From CAWKDG01 sp963848355 (lineage in GTDB: Bacteria > Actinomycetota > Acidimicrobiia > Acidimicrobiales > UBA8190): 64,000 bases of DNA. The stretch's first letter is position 1; each line of letters opens with the position of its first letter. Of this stretch, positions 9,100-18,083 are shown one piece after another. The notes under the pieces are model-generated. The model did no database searches. It saw nothing but the letters and a program-made list of their open reading frames with translations, and had not been told where the DNA came from. The position numbers and the translations under genes were made by a program. The stretch covers positions 1,116,001 through 1,180,000 of the forward strand of contig CAWKDG010000012.1 in NCBI GenBank assembly GCA_963848355.1, given 5' to 3'.

Positions 9100-10755
9100 T
9101 CACGAGCACTTCCTCTCGTCGACGGCCACCTCGTCCCGGCCCCCGCGGTCGAATGTCATGACGCGGTCGCCGGCGAACTCGGGACCACGGACCCACGCCC
9201 GCACCGGCGGGAAGACCGGCTGCCCGCTGGCGGCCCGGCCCACCGCCGACTCGGCCGGCGATTCCACCGCCGGCGCCGCCACCGGCTCGGCCACCCTCAC
9301 CGTCGTCCGCCGCATCACGACGAGGACGACCGCGAGACCGAGGGCCAGGAAGACGGCGGACCCCCGCAGCGATGTGGCGATGGCGTGGGCCAGCACCTCT
9401 TGGGCCTGGATCCGCGCCGTGGCGCCCACGGCATGGTGCGCGGCGCTCCGGCTGGCGGAGGCGAAGACGGTGACGAGGATCCCCAGCCCGAGCGAGCTGC
9501 CGAGCTGTTGGGCCACGTTGACCACCCCCGAGGCGGCCCCGGCGTCCTTCGGGTCCACGCCGGCCACCCCGGCGGTGGTGAGCGGGGTGAGGGCGGTGCC
9601 GATGCCGAGGCCGAGCAGCAGCATGGGCAGGGCGATCTGCGGGAAGTACGCCGTGTCGGCCGAGATGCGGCTCAGCCAGGCCATGCCCACCATGGCCACG
9701 AAGACGCCGCCGATGAGCAGACGGGCGTTGCCGACCCGGGGAGCGAGGCGCGGGGCCGTGCGGGCCGCCGCGAACATGACGGCGGTCACCGGGAGAAAGG
9801 CGAGCCCGGCGTCGATGGCGCTGAAGTCCAGCACGCCCTGCAGGAACTGGGTCAGGAAGAAGAACATGGCGAACATCCCGCTCACGACCAGCACGCGGGC
9901 CGCGTAGGCGCCGGAGCGCTCACGGCTGGCGAAGAGGTGCAGGGGCATGATCGGTTGCTCGGCCCGGATCTCGGTGAGGACGAAGGCACCGAGGAGCGCG
10001 GCCCCGGCGACGAAGGAGGCCACGGTGATCCGCGTCCCCCATCCGGCGGAGGCGGCGCGGACGAACCCGTAGACGAGAGCCGTCATTCCCAACGTCGAGG
10101 TGGCCGCGCCGGCCAGGTCGAAGTGCCCGCGGCGTCGTTCGGACTCGGGCAGGTAGCGCGGCGCCAGGATGATCAGCGTCACGCCGATGGGGACATTGAT
10201 GAACAGGCCCCAGCGCCACGACACCCAGCTCGTCAGCATGCCGCCGAGGACGAGGCCGACGCTGCCGCCCCCGCCGGCGACGGCGCTGTAGGCACCGATG
10301 GCCCGGGCCCGCTCGGGACCTTCGCGGAAGCTGATCTGCAGCAGCGCCAGGGTCGAGGGGGCGGCCACGGCGGCGCCGACGCCCTGGACGGCACGGGCCA
10401 GCAGCAGCCAGGTGGCCGACTGGGCCAGGCCCCCCATCAACGAGGCCAGGGTGAACACGGCGATCCCGGCCAGGAAGACGCGACGACGGCCCAGGATGTC
10501 GCCGGCCCGGGCACCGAGGAGGAGGAATCCTCCGAAGGTGAGGGCGTAGGCGTTCTGGACCCAGGTCAGCCCGGTCGGCGAGAAGCCGAGGGCCTTGTGG
10601 ATCCGGGGCAGTGCCGTGATGACGATGGTGGCGTCGAGGATGACCATCAGGTACGTGGCCAGGATGATGGCCAGGACGATCGACCGGTTCGTGGCCCGGG
10701 GTTCGTCCCGGGGGGTGACCGGTGTCGGGGCGCGTGCGACCAGGGTGGAGGACAT
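9100..10755 (-). CDS. MFS drug:H+ antiporter, DHA2 (EmrB/QacA-like, 14 TM)
   Basis: 551 residues from the ATG at 10755, chosen because a GGAG site precedes it and the next ATG/GTG upstream lies within the operator region. It shows the DHA2 pattern: IVLAIILATYLMVILDATIVITALP in TM1, WVQNAYALTFGGFLLLGARAGDILGRRRVF (motif A) and an Ala/Gly-rich motif C region near TM5. Around fourteen membrane segments are visible. It is divergent from the TetR gene at 10886 across two operator-like palindromes, the usual arrangement for a ligand-induced multidrug exporter. Confidence 0.88.
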   Translation of the reverse strand: MSSTLVARAPTPVTPRDEPRATNRSIVLAIILATYLMVILDATIVITALPRIHKALGFSPTGLTWVQNAYALTFGGFLLLGARAGDILGRRRVFLAGIAVFTLASLMGGLAQSATWLLLARAVQGVGAAVAAPSTLALLQISFREGPERARAIGAYSAVAGGGGSVGLVLGGMLTSWVSWRWGLFINVPIGVTLIILAPRYLPESERRRGHFDLAGAATSTLGMTALVYGFVRAASAGWGTRITVASFVAGAALLGAFVLTEIRAEQPIMPLHLFASRERSGAYAARVLVVSGMFAMFFFLTQFLQGVLDFSAIDAGLAFLPVTAVMFAAARTAPRLAPRVGNARLLIGGVFVAMVGMAWLSRISADTAYFPQIALPMLLLGLGIGTALTPLTTAGVAGVDPKDAGAASGVVNVAQQLGSSLGLGILVTVFASASRSAAHHAVGATARIQAQEVLAHAIATSLRGSAVFLALGLAVVLVVMRRTTVRVAEPVAAPAVESPAESAVGRAASGQPVFPPVRAWVRGPEFAGDRVMTFDRGGRDEVAVDERKCS

Positions 10756-10796
10756 AGGGAGAAACTCCGTTCGGGAGGCTGACAAGACTTGGAAAG

Positions 10797-10858
10797 GGAG
10801 GTATCCTCCACAAAGAACAGGAGGGCCTCTCCGGTTAGTATACGGAGGTATCCTCCGT
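10797..10858. promoter_or_regulatory. Two TetR operator-like palindromes between MFS and TetR genes
   Basis: GGAGG-TAT-CCTCC occurs twice: 10797-10809, and extended to ACGGAGG-TAT-CCTCCGT at 10842-10858, with centres 47 bp apart. One copy sits near each divergent promoter. The symmetry and length fit TetR dimer sites. The most likely reader is the TetR protein at 10886, repressing both itself and the exporter. Confidence 0.65.
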
Positions 10859-10885
10859 TTTGCAACCACCGCAGGAGAAAGGCCG

Positions 10886-11485
10886 ATGACCAGCGCCGAG
10901 ATCGTTCCCGAGGTCGCTCCTCCCCGTCCGATGCGGGCCGATGCCCGTCGGAACTACGAGAAGCTGATCGCCGCCGGGCGTGAGGCGTTCACCGAGGACG
11001 GTTCGTCCGCCTCGTTGGAGGAGATCGCCCGGCGCGCCGGGGTGGGCATCGGGACCCTCTACCGGCACTTCCCCACCCGCCAGGCTCTGCTCGAGGCCGT
11101 CTACGTCGAGGAGGTCGAGGCCCTGTGCCGGTCGGCCGAGGACCTGCGCGACCGCGAGCCGTGGGACGCCCTCGTCGCCTGGCTGCACCGGTTCGTCGAG
11201 TATGTGGGCACCAAGGAAGCCCTACGCGAGGAGTTGTTCGCCTACGTCGACCACGACGCCGACGTCTTCCAGCATTGTCACAAGATGTTCTACGGCGCGG
11301 GCGAGCCGCTGTTGGCGCGTGCCCAAGAGGCTCACCTCGTGCGCGACGACACCGATATCACAGAGGTCGTGCGCATGGTGGCGGGGATCGCCAAGATCCA
11401 GTCGGCCACGCCGGAGCAGATCGATCGCGTCCTCGACATGGCTCTCGACGGGCTTCGCTACCGGGCACCGGGAGCGGGCGGCTAG
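10886..11485 (+). CDS. TetR family regulator of the MFS exporter
   Basis: 199 residues. The HTH is clear at residues 14-60 (MRADARRNYEKLIAAGREAF, then SLEEIARRAGVGIGTLYRHFPTRQALLEAVY), followed by a helical C-terminal domain of the common actinobacterial TetR_C type. The ATG at 10886 has an AGGAGAAAGG site. The frame extends upstream through the operators, but those residues are not plausible protein. It is divergent from the DHA2 exporter at 9100-10755. The ligand is unknown. Confidence 0.88.
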   Translation: MTSAEIVPEVAPPRPMRADARRNYEKLIAAGREAFTEDGSSASLEEIARRAGVGIGTLYRHFPTRQALLEAVYVEEVEALCRSAEDLRDREPWDALVAWLHRFVEYVGTKEALREELFAYVDHDADVFQHCHKMFYGAGEPLLARAQEAHLVRDDTDITEVVRMVAGIAKIQSATPEQIDRVLDMALDGLRYRAPGAGG

Positions 11486-11504
11486 ACCCTCGGCGGCGCC
11501 CCCG

Positions 11505-11534
11505 CCACCCGGGCGCCGGCCACCCGGGCGCCGG
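11505..11534. repeat. Two tandem 15-bp copies
   Basis: CCACCCGGGCGCCGG is repeated exactly, head to tail, in the short gap between the convergent TetR and VOC genes. No hairpin or T-run follows. Confidence 0.7.
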
Positions 11535-11543
11535 CCGATCGGT

Positions 11544-11900
11544 TCAGTGGGGGTCCACCTCGATGAACGTGACCGTGTTCCCGTCGGGATCGGCCACCGA
11601 CGCCTTGCGGCCGGCACGGGCGACGATTTCGATCGACGCGCCGGTGATCCCCCGATCCTCGATCTCCGCCATCGCGCTCTCGAGATCGGGCACCGCCATC
11701 GTCACCAGCGCGTTCCCGACCCGTTTCCGGTCCTCGACCACATAGACCCAGGCCGAGTCGGCCACGCGCCACATCACTTCGTCGTCCTTCACGACGATGT
11801 CCGCCGGCCGGCCGAACAACCGGTCGTACCAGGTCACCGCGGCGGGGAAATCAGCCACCGGGACCCCGGCGAAGAGGACGTCGACCGGCACCCCGGTCAC
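11544..11900 (-). CDS. VOC family protein in ABC exporter operon
   Basis: 118 residues from a GTG at 11900 with a GAGGAGGGAC site. It has the VOC features VDVLFAGVPVADFPAAVTWYDRLFG near the start, a V-W-Y-V-strand in the middle and the C-terminal SVADPDGNTVTFIE, which carries the usual C-terminal Glu ligand. The start overlaps the upstream permease stop by 4 bp (GTGA), so it is translationally coupled to an ABC-2 exporter. VOC proteins of this type include drug-binding resistance proteins and small-molecule lyases. Coupling to an exporter suggests a role in resistance, by inference. Confidence 0.78.
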   Translation of the reverse strand: MTGVPVDVLFAGVPVADFPAAVTWYDRLFGRPADIVVKDDEVMWRVADSAWVYVVEDRKRVGNALVTMAVPDLESAMAEIEDRGITGASIEIVARAGRKASVADPDGNTVTFIEVDPH

Positions 11901-13102
11901 GCGTCCCTCCTCTTCATGCGCCACGCACCGAGGACGGTCCAACCGACCACCCAGGCCACGATGACGCAGACGGCCACGGTGGTCGACTCCGGGATCAGGT
12001 GCGGACCACCTCCGCCCGGTCCTCCGTTGTTCCCGCCTCCGAAAGCAAGAGGTAGGCCGCCCGGTTCCAGATGGGCCGTGGCCAGACCGACCAAGGCGCG
12101 TTGCAGGTTGATGAGGTGGGGGATCACGTTCGTCGACAGGATCGGCGTCAGGATGATCTCGAGCACGATCATGAGGATCACCGCCACCGTCCTCTGACCC
12201 AGGAGCGATCCGAGCCCCAGGCCGACGATGAACCCGATCGCCGCTTCCAGTTCGAGCCACAGCCCGGACTTGATCATGAGCGAGTTCGACGGATAGAGGA
12301 ACTGTCGGGCGTAGTCGGAATAGTCCAACCCGGCGATCAGCCTGGCCACCTCCCGGATCTGGGCCTCGGGAACCTGCGTGGGGGCCGGCGCTCCCGGAGG
12401 CTGTGTGACCGTTGCCTTGCCGCCGGGGCCGTTGTTGCACGGAACGCTGTTGATCACCTGGCCGATCGTCGACGCGTCCGGGGAATTCGGCCCGAGGTTG
12501 ACGCCGAAGTTACAGATGACCTCGTCGGGGTGGTCGGCAGCCCAGTTCTCGAGACCGGAACGCGACAGGTGGACGGGCACCCCGGCCCCGTTGTAGTTGA
12601 GGGACGTGGGGGCGGCGAACACGCACACGGCGCAGACGATGGTGAAGCCCACGGCCACCATGGGGACGACGATGGCCAACCCGGCGGGGATCCGGGCCAG
12701 GTAGAGCGACACACGGGAGCGGCCCGTCACCACCAGATGACGGAACATCCCCTCGGTGAGGTCGATCGAACCCGCCGTGCACCCGAGCGCGGCGGCCACG
12801 ATGAAACCGAACACGTACATCACCCCGGCCACCAGGTGCGTGTAGATGTCGTAGCCGCCGGCGGGGCCGTACGACTTGGGTGCGAAGGCGTGGGCCAGCA
12901 ACCGGATGACGAGGAACAGAGAGGGGAGGCCGATGTTCACCACGATCAAGGCGATCATGAGCCCGCGCCGCTTGCGCAGCTCCATGATCCTGGTGGTGAT
13001 CATCGACAAGGTGGGGATCCACGATCCCCGGTGGTCGGTCGGCGCTTCGGCCAGCGGTTCCGGGACCGGTGCCGGGGCGCCGATGTCGGTCACGGTGGTC
13101 AC
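11897..13102 (-). CDS. ABC-2 type transporter permease
   Basis: 401 residues from a GTG at 13102 that overlaps the ATPase stop (GTGA); starting further upstream would bury it in the ATPase gene. It has a membrane segment near residues 40-62 (LMIALIVVNIGLPSLFLVIRLL), others around 88-110, 125-165 and 270-340, and a last one near 375-395. Between them lies an extracellular loop of about 100 residues (roughly 170-270) rich in Pro, Gly and Asn with two cysteines. The loop is unusually large for this family. It is the membrane partner of the ATPase just upstream; the substrate is unknown. Confidence 0.8.
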   Translation of the reverse strand: MTTVTDIGAPAPVPEPLAEAPTDHRGSWIPTLSMITTRIMELRKRRGLMIALIVVNIGLPSLFLVIRLLAHAFAPKSYGPAGGYDIYTHLVAGVMYVFGFIVAAALGCTAGSIDLTEGMFRHLVVTGRSRVSLYLARIPAGLAIVVPMVAVGFTIVCAVCVFAAPTSLNYNGAGVPVHLSRSGLENWAADHPDEVICNFGVNLGPNSPDASTIGQVINSVPCNNGPGGKATVTQPPGAPAPTQVPEAQIREVARLIAGLDYSDYARQFLYPSNSLMIKSGLWLELEAAIGFIVGLGLGSLLGQRTVAVILMIVLEIILTPILSTNVIPHLINLQRALVGLATAHLEPGGLPLAFGGGNNGGPGGGGPHLIPESTTVAVCVIVAWVVGWTVLGAWRMKRRDA

Positions 13103-14040
13103 GGGTTCTCCCCCAGTCGGCTCGTGACCGAGAGGAACCACGATTCGAGCGAGGCCTGGATCTCCTGGAGCCGGTAGACGGAGATCCCTCCTTCCACCAG
13201 GATGCGGTTGATCTCGGCGATGACGTCACGCGGCGTCCCGGCCGGGAGGCCGATCCCCAGTCCCAGATCGCCCACCTCGATCTGCGCCCCGAGGGTGGTG
13301 GCGTCCACCAGCGCACGCGCCCGTTCCGGCTCGGAGCACTCGATCTGCAGGGCCAGCGAGGCACCGGCCAGGAGCTCGGCGATCGGTCCCTGACGGATGA
13401 TGTTGCCCCGGTCCACGATGGCCACGGCGTCACACGTGCGCTGCACCTCGTCGAGCAGATGGGACGACAGCACGACGGTGCGGCCTTCGGCCACGAGCGA
13501 CAGGATCATGTCGCGCATCTCGTGCATGCCGGCCGGGTCGAGTCCGTTCATGGGCTCGTCCAGGATCAACAGTTGCGGATCGCCGATCAGACAGGCGGCC
13601 ACACCGAGGCGTTGGCGCATGCCCATCGAGTACTTCGCCACCTTGTCATCGGCGCGGTGGAGGATGCCGACCCGTTCGAGCGCCGGTCCGATGCGGTCCT
13701 TGGCCGCCGGTTCCCGGGCCGCGGCCAGCAGGTGCAGGTTCTGCCGTCCGGTCAGATGGCCGTGGAACCGGGGCTCGTCGACGATGGCCCCCACCCGGGC
13801 CAGGGCGGTGGCCCGGTCGCGGGGGACGGGGTGACCGAGCAGCGACATCGTGCCGGCGTCGGCGCGCGTGAGGCCCAGGAGGACCCGGATGAGGGTGGTC
13901 TTGCCGGCGCCGTTGGGGCCCAGGTAGCCGAAGGCGCAACCCCGGGGGACGAGGAGCTCGACGCCGTTCACGGCCACGTTGGGCCCGAACCGCTTGGTCA
14001 GTCCGTGGGTCTCGACGGCCCACTGGCTCTCGGTGGTCAA
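13099..14040 (-). CDS. ABC transporter ATPase (BcrA/NatA-like)
   Basis: 313 residues: GPNGAGKTT Walker A near residue 42, YSMGMRQRLG signature (SMGM instead of SGGQ, typical of bacitracin-type BcrA proteins), LLILDEPMNGLDP Walker B and SSHLLDEVQ with the switch His. The ABC domain ends near residue 215, with a C-terminal extension. First gene of a three-gene unit, ATPase-permease-VOC, with 4-bp overlaps at both junctions. Likely an exporter for a toxic compound or ion. Confidence 0.87.
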   Translation of the reverse strand: MTTESQWAVETHGLTKRFGPNVAVNGVELLVPRGCAFGYLGPNGAGKTTLIRVLLGLTRADAGTMSLLGHPVPRDRATALARVGAIVDEPRFHGHLTGRQNLHLLAAAREPAAKDRIGPALERVGILHRADDKVAKYSMGMRQRLGVAACLIGDPQLLILDEPMNGLDPAGMHEMRDMILSLVAEGRTVVLSSHLLDEVQRTCDAVAIVDRGNIIRQGPIAELLAGASLALQIECSEPERARALVDATTLGAQIEVGDLGLGIGLPAGTPRDVIAEINRILVEGGISVYRLQEIQASLESWFLSVTSRLGENP

Positions 14041-14117
14041 GACCTCCCAACCTAGGGCGTCGTTCGACCAGCGAGAAGACAGCTACCGGGCCTCTTTCTG
14101 ATGGGGGTAGCCCCCGG

Positions 14118-15395
14118 TCAGCGTGTGGGTGTGATCCCGTACTCGGCCAGCCACCACTTGGCCGCCGCCGCCGCTTGCGGATCGGCGGCCAGCGACGGAT
14201 CCTGGCCCAGGTCCCGGGGGGTGGGGCCGATGCGGTCGGCCACCGGCCGCAGCGCGTCGAGGTCGAAGCCGTAGACCTTGGCCGCCGTGCCCCCCAGGAG
14301 CTGCCTGGCCTCCTCCACCGGGATCCCGCAGAAGTCGGACTTCAACTTGGCCGCCGTGTTGGGCCACGAACCCTCGGGATGGGGGTAGTCGGTGCCCCAC
14401 ATCACGGCGTCGAGGCCGAGGACGTGGCGGCGGCGGATCTCCTCGCGCGACATCGTCGACGCCCCGGCGAAGAGATTGGTGCCGAAGTACTCCGACGGCA
14501 GCTTGGAGATCTTCCCTTCGAGGAGAGCCGCCATCTTCTTGGTCGTGTGCCCGCCCCCCATGTACTGGTCCCACTTCCACTTCGAGTCGGCGATCCAGTA
14601 GGCGGCCGCCTCGGTGACCACGAACATGAGGTCGGGGTGGCGTTCGAAGGCGCCCGAGAACAGCAGGTGCCACGACGGGCGCGCCGCCCACCAGACGACC
14701 TCGGCCAGGTAGATCCCGAGGTGGCCGTTGTACTCCTCCTGCGGTGCCTCGCCGGAGTGGGTGTGCACGGGCAGGTGCGCGCCGGCGCACGCCGCCCAGA
14801 ACGGTTCGTAGACCTCGGACGAATACGGCGGGCGGTCCCGCCACATCGTCGGGATCATCACGCCGCGGATGCCCGGTTGCGCGGCCGCCCACTCCGCCTC
14901 CTCGACGGCGCGCGACGGATCGTGGCAAAGCGGGATCAGGGCGATCCCGGCGCGGCGGTCAGGACTGGTCGAGCACAGATCGGCCAGGAAGCGGTTGTGG
15001 GCCCGCGCCCCGGCGAAGGCCCGGTCGGGATCGGTGATCTCCCCCGCCGCCAACCCGGCGTTGAACGGGGGCGAGCCCATCCCGGTGATGGCGTCGGCGT
15101 CGGCGAACAGGACATCGGCCGAGACGCCGTCCTGGTCGAGCTCCTTGTCGCGCACGACGGGGTCGTAGGCGCCGCGCAGGCCCTCCTCGTTGGAGGACTC
15201 CCACCCCATGATGTACTCGAAGTTCGTCTCCAGCTTCTCGGCCCGTTCCGCCTCCTTCTGGGCCACCCACTCGTCGAAGGGGGCGTGGAAGCGGCTCTCG
15301 AGATAGGGCCGGTAGTCGGCCAACGGGAGACCGCAGTGGCCGTCGGCGGAGATGATCACGTAGCGCTCGGACACGGCCTCCGGTTCGGTGGGCAT
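14118..15395 (-). CDS. Amidohydrolase_2 family protein
   Basis: 425 residues, paralogous in layout to the protein at 7305-8528. It starts with YVIISADGHCG and DYRPYLESRFH, has VHTHSGEAP in the barrel, HLLFSGAFERHPDLMFVVTE and the late WGTDYPHPEGSWP with the catalytic Asp. The first HxH of classical family members is replaced by DGH. The acidic linker near residues 50-75 differs from the paralog. An amidase gene follows in the same orientation upstream on this strand, 22 bp away, so the two may be cotranscribed. The substrate is unknown. Confidence 0.82.
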   Translation of the reverse strand: MPTEPEAVSERYVIISADGHCGLPLADYRPYLESRFHAPFDEWVAQKEAERAEKLETNFEYIMGWESSNEEGLRGAYDPVVRDKELDQDGVSADVLFADADAITGMGSPPFNAGLAAGEITDPDRAFAGARAHNRFLADLCSTSPDRRAGIALIPLCHDPSRAVEEAEWAAAQPGIRGVMIPTMWRDRPPYSSEVYEPFWAACAGAHLPVHTHSGEAPQEEYNGHLGIYLAEVVWWAARPSWHLLFSGAFERHPDLMFVVTEAAAYWIADSKWKWDQYMGGGHTTKKMAALLEGKISKLPSEYFGTNLFAGASTMSREEIRRRHVLGLDAVMWGTDYPHPEGSWPNTAAKLKSDFCGIPVEEARQLLGGTAAKVYGFDLDALRPVADRIGPTPRDLGQDPSLAADPQAAAAAKWWLAEYGITPTR

Positions 15396-15417
15396 GGACG
15401 AAGCCTAAAGCGGGGAG

Positions 15418-16827
15418 TCAGAGCGGGGCGCCCGGGGCCACCTTGGGCCACGGGAGGGCCTTTTCGGCCACCAGGGCCAGGTCGAGCAGCAGCGGCTCGC
15501 GGTGATGGGCGGCCAGGACCTGGAGACCGACGGGCAGCCCGTCGACCGTCCCGGCGGGGATGCTCATGGCCGGTGAGCCGTTCATGTTCGAGGGTGCGGT
15601 GAGAGCGGCGTTGTTCATGATGGCCCGGGAGAAGCCGATCTCGTGGATGAGGTCGGCGCCGGGGATGGTCGACGGGGGCGGGCCCTCGGCGGCGAAGGCG
15701 ACGTCGGGATTGGTCGACGCCATGACGAAGTCGGCCCCGTCGAAGAGGTCGGCCATGGCTTCGTTGAGCTGGCGGCGGTAGGACTCGATGGAGGCGGCCC
15801 GCTCCAGGGTGAAGCGCTCCCGGGCCGCCTCGAGACCCATCCGCATCTCGGGGCTCAGGTCGTCGATCCTGTCGGGGTAGGCCGCGCCCAGCGTGACGAG
15901 AAGGCTCACCTGGCCGGCCATGGCCCACTGGCCGCGCAGCGGTGGGAGGGCGGGGCGGAGGTCGACGAGCTTCAGACCGGCCGCCGCCGCCAAGGCTTCC
16001 GCCGCGCCGGCGACGACCTCGGCCACCTCGTCGCGCACGCGGGCCGTGCCCAGGTCGGGGATGATCACGGCCGTCTTCCCGGCCAGGTCGTGAGTCCCGA
16101 GGGCCGACTCCCAACCGCCGACCGCCGGCAGGCTCAACGGGTCGCGCTGGTCGAAGCCGTTGCAGACGTCGAAGAAGCGCGCCGTGTCGCGCACCGTCCG
16201 GCTCAGGCACCCGAGCACACTGGTGAGCGGCTCGATCCCCGCGGCGGGGCCCTTCGGGATCCGCCCGTAGGTCGCCTTGAGCCCGAACAGACCGGAGAAC
16301 CCGGCGGGGATCCGGATCGACCCGCCACCGTCGCTGCCGGTGGCGATGGGCAGCAGTCCGCCCGCCACGGCCGCCGCCGTCCCCCCCGACGAGCCACCGG
16401 GGGTGCGCGCCTGGTCCCAGGGATTCCTGGTCGTCCCGTGCAATGCGGTCGAGGTGCAGTTGATGCCCCCGAACTCGCTGGCCGTGGTCTGGGCGGCCAG
16501 GACGGCGCCGGCGCGCCGGAGCCGGCCGATGGAGGTCTGGTCGTGCGACGCCACCCGGTCCTTGAAGAGCATCGACGCCTCGGTGTACGGCCACCCACCG
16601 ACCTCTTCGAGCTCTTTCACCCCGAAGGGCACGCCGCCGAACGGCAGTGAGACGTCGGCGCGGTCGGCCGCCTCGAGGGCGGCGTCGAAATCGGTGTGGC
16701 TGACGGTGTTGAGCGACGAACGCCCGATGGCGCCGATGCACGCCTCGAGCGCCTCGCGCGGCGAGAGCGTCCTCAGACGGAAGGCGTCGACCAGGCTGCA
16801 GGCATCGTCCAACCAGGGAGCCGTCAT
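15418..16827 (-). CDS. Amidase signature family protein
   Basis: 469 residues from the ATG at 16827. The Ser-cisSer-Lys triad is visible: Lys in PFGVKEL (near 83), the cis-Ser region GGSSGGTAAAVA and the nucleophile Ser in GSDGGGSIRIPA. Length fits the GatA/amidase family. An alternative ATG lies 18 bp upstream at 16845. It lies in the same direction and 22 bp upstream of an amidohydrolase_2 gene, and head to head with another (16875), which supports hydrolysis of an amide in the same catabolic block. It is not part of a GatCAB set. Confidence 0.87.
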   Translation of the reverse strand: MTAPWLDDACSLVDAFRLRTLSPREALEACIGAIGRSSLNTVSHTDFDAALEAADRADVSLPFGGVPFGVKELEEVGGWPYTEASMLFKDRVASHDQTSIGRLRRAGAVLAAQTTASEFGGINCTSTALHGTTRNPWDQARTPGGSSGGTAAAVAGGLLPIATGSDGGGSIRIPAGFSGLFGLKATYGRIPKGPAAGIEPLTSVLGCLSRTVRDTARFFDVCNGFDQRDPLSLPAVGGWESALGTHDLAGKTAVIIPDLGTARVRDEVAEVVAGAAEALAAAAGLKLVDLRPALPPLRGQWAMAGQVSLLVTLGAAYPDRIDDLSPEMRMGLEAARERFTLERAASIESYRRQLNEAMADLFDGADFVMASTNPDVAFAAEGPPPSTIPGADLIHEIGFSRAIMNNAALTAPSNMNGSPAMSIPAGTVDGLPVGLQVLAAHHREPLLLDLALVAEKALPWPKVAPGAPL

Positions 16828-16874
16828 GTCGACCGACGGTAACATTGCCGCCAGCGGATCGCGAGGGGACCGAA

Positions 16875-18062
16875 GTGACCGACGCCGACCTGTTCCTCCC
16901 CGACCCGAGCCCCCGGGACGTGAGCGTCTCGGTGATCTCGGTCGACGACCACGTGGTGGAGCCGCCGGACACCTTCGAGGGCCGTCTCCCGGCCGGGCTC
17001 CAGGCCCGCGCCCCGCGGGTCGTCGAGACACCCGAGGGACACCAGGTCTGGGAGTTCGAGGGCGAGCGCTTCACCCAGGTGGGCATGAACGCCGTGGCCG
17101 GACGCCGCCCCGAGACGTACAGCCTGGAGCCGTTCCGCTTCGACCAGATGCGGCCCGGGTGCTACGAGATCGAGGCGCGGGTGCGCGACATGGACATCAA
17201 CGGGGTGTGGGCGTCGGTGAACTTCCCCTCCCAGATCACCGGCTTCTGCGGACGGGTGTTCTTCGCCGCCGCCGACCGCGCCCTCGGGCTCGCCTGTACC
17301 CGGGCGTGGAACGACTGGCTCTTCGACGCCTGGTACCGGGCCCATCCCGACCGGATCGTCCCCCTCGGGATCACCTACCTGTCCGACCCCGTCGAGGCGG
17401 CGGCCGAGATCCGCCGCAACGCGGCCCGCGGTTTCACGTCGGTGACCCTCCCCGAACGGCCGCACGAGATCGGGCTTCCCTCCCTGTGGGACCGGGCCCA
17501 CTGGGACCCGATCATCGACGCCATCGTCGAGACCGACACCGTCGTCTCCCTGCACGTGGGAAGTTCGGGCATGCCGAAGGCACCTCCCGGCGCCCCGATC
17601 CTCCAATTGGGGGCCACGCTGTTCGGCCAGCAGTCCCTGCAGGCGTGCGCCGAGTGGCTCTGGTCGGGCTACCCGATGCGCCATCCCAGACTCAAGATCG
17701 CCATGAGCGAAGGGGGGATCGGCTGGGTGGCCATGCTCCTCGACCGGCTCGACAACATGGTCGACCGCTCCGGCTACGGACTGGGCTGGGATCTGCGCCC
17801 GTCCGAGGTCCTCCAGCGCAATTTCTGGTTCTGCACCATCGACGACCCGTCGACCATCGACACCCGCCACCGGATCGGGATCGGGCACATCATGGTCGAG
17901 GTCGACTACCCCCACGGCGACAGCACGTGGCCCGACACCCAGGACGTGATCGGGAAGTGCTGGGGCCATCTCCCGGCGGCCGAGCTGCGGGCCCTGTGCA
18001 GCGAGAACGCCGCCCGTCTCTACCGCCACCCCTTGCCCGAGCCGGTCCTGCCCCGGGACTAG
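16875..18062 (+). CDS. Amidohydrolase_2 family protein
   Basis: 395 residues from a GTG at 16875 with an AGGGGA site. It starts with SVISVDDHVVEPPDTFEGRLP (the 'DDHxxEP' form of the first metal motif), followed by LHVGSSG and late YPHGDSTWP after a conserved VEVD. It is more distant from the other two amidohydrolases in the window and belongs to the decarboxylase/hydrolase subgroup common in actinobacteria. A class II aldolase follows 21 bp downstream. Reaction unknown; metal-dependent C-C or C-N bond cleavage is likely. Confidence 0.82.
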   Translation: MTDADLFLPDPSPRDVSVSVISVDDHVVEPPDTFEGRLPAGLQARAPRVVETPEGHQVWEFEGERFTQVGMNAVAGRRPETYSLEPFRFDQMRPGCYEIEARVRDMDINGVWASVNFPSQITGFCGRVFFAAADRALGLACTRAWNDWLFDAWYRAHPDRIVPLGITYLSDPVEAAAEIRRNAARGFTSVTLPERPHEIGLPSLWDRAHWDPIIDAIVETDTVVSLHVGSSGMPKAPPGAPILQLGATLFGQQSLQACAEWLWSGYPMRHPRLKIAMSEGGIGWVAMLLDRLDNMVDRSGYGLGWDLRPSEVLQRNFWFCTIDDPSTIDTRHRIGIGHIMVEVDYPHGDSTWPDTQDVIGKCWGHLPAAELRALCSENAARLYRHPLPEPVLPRD

Positions 18063-18083
18063 CCGATCGCTGGAGGAGCCGCC

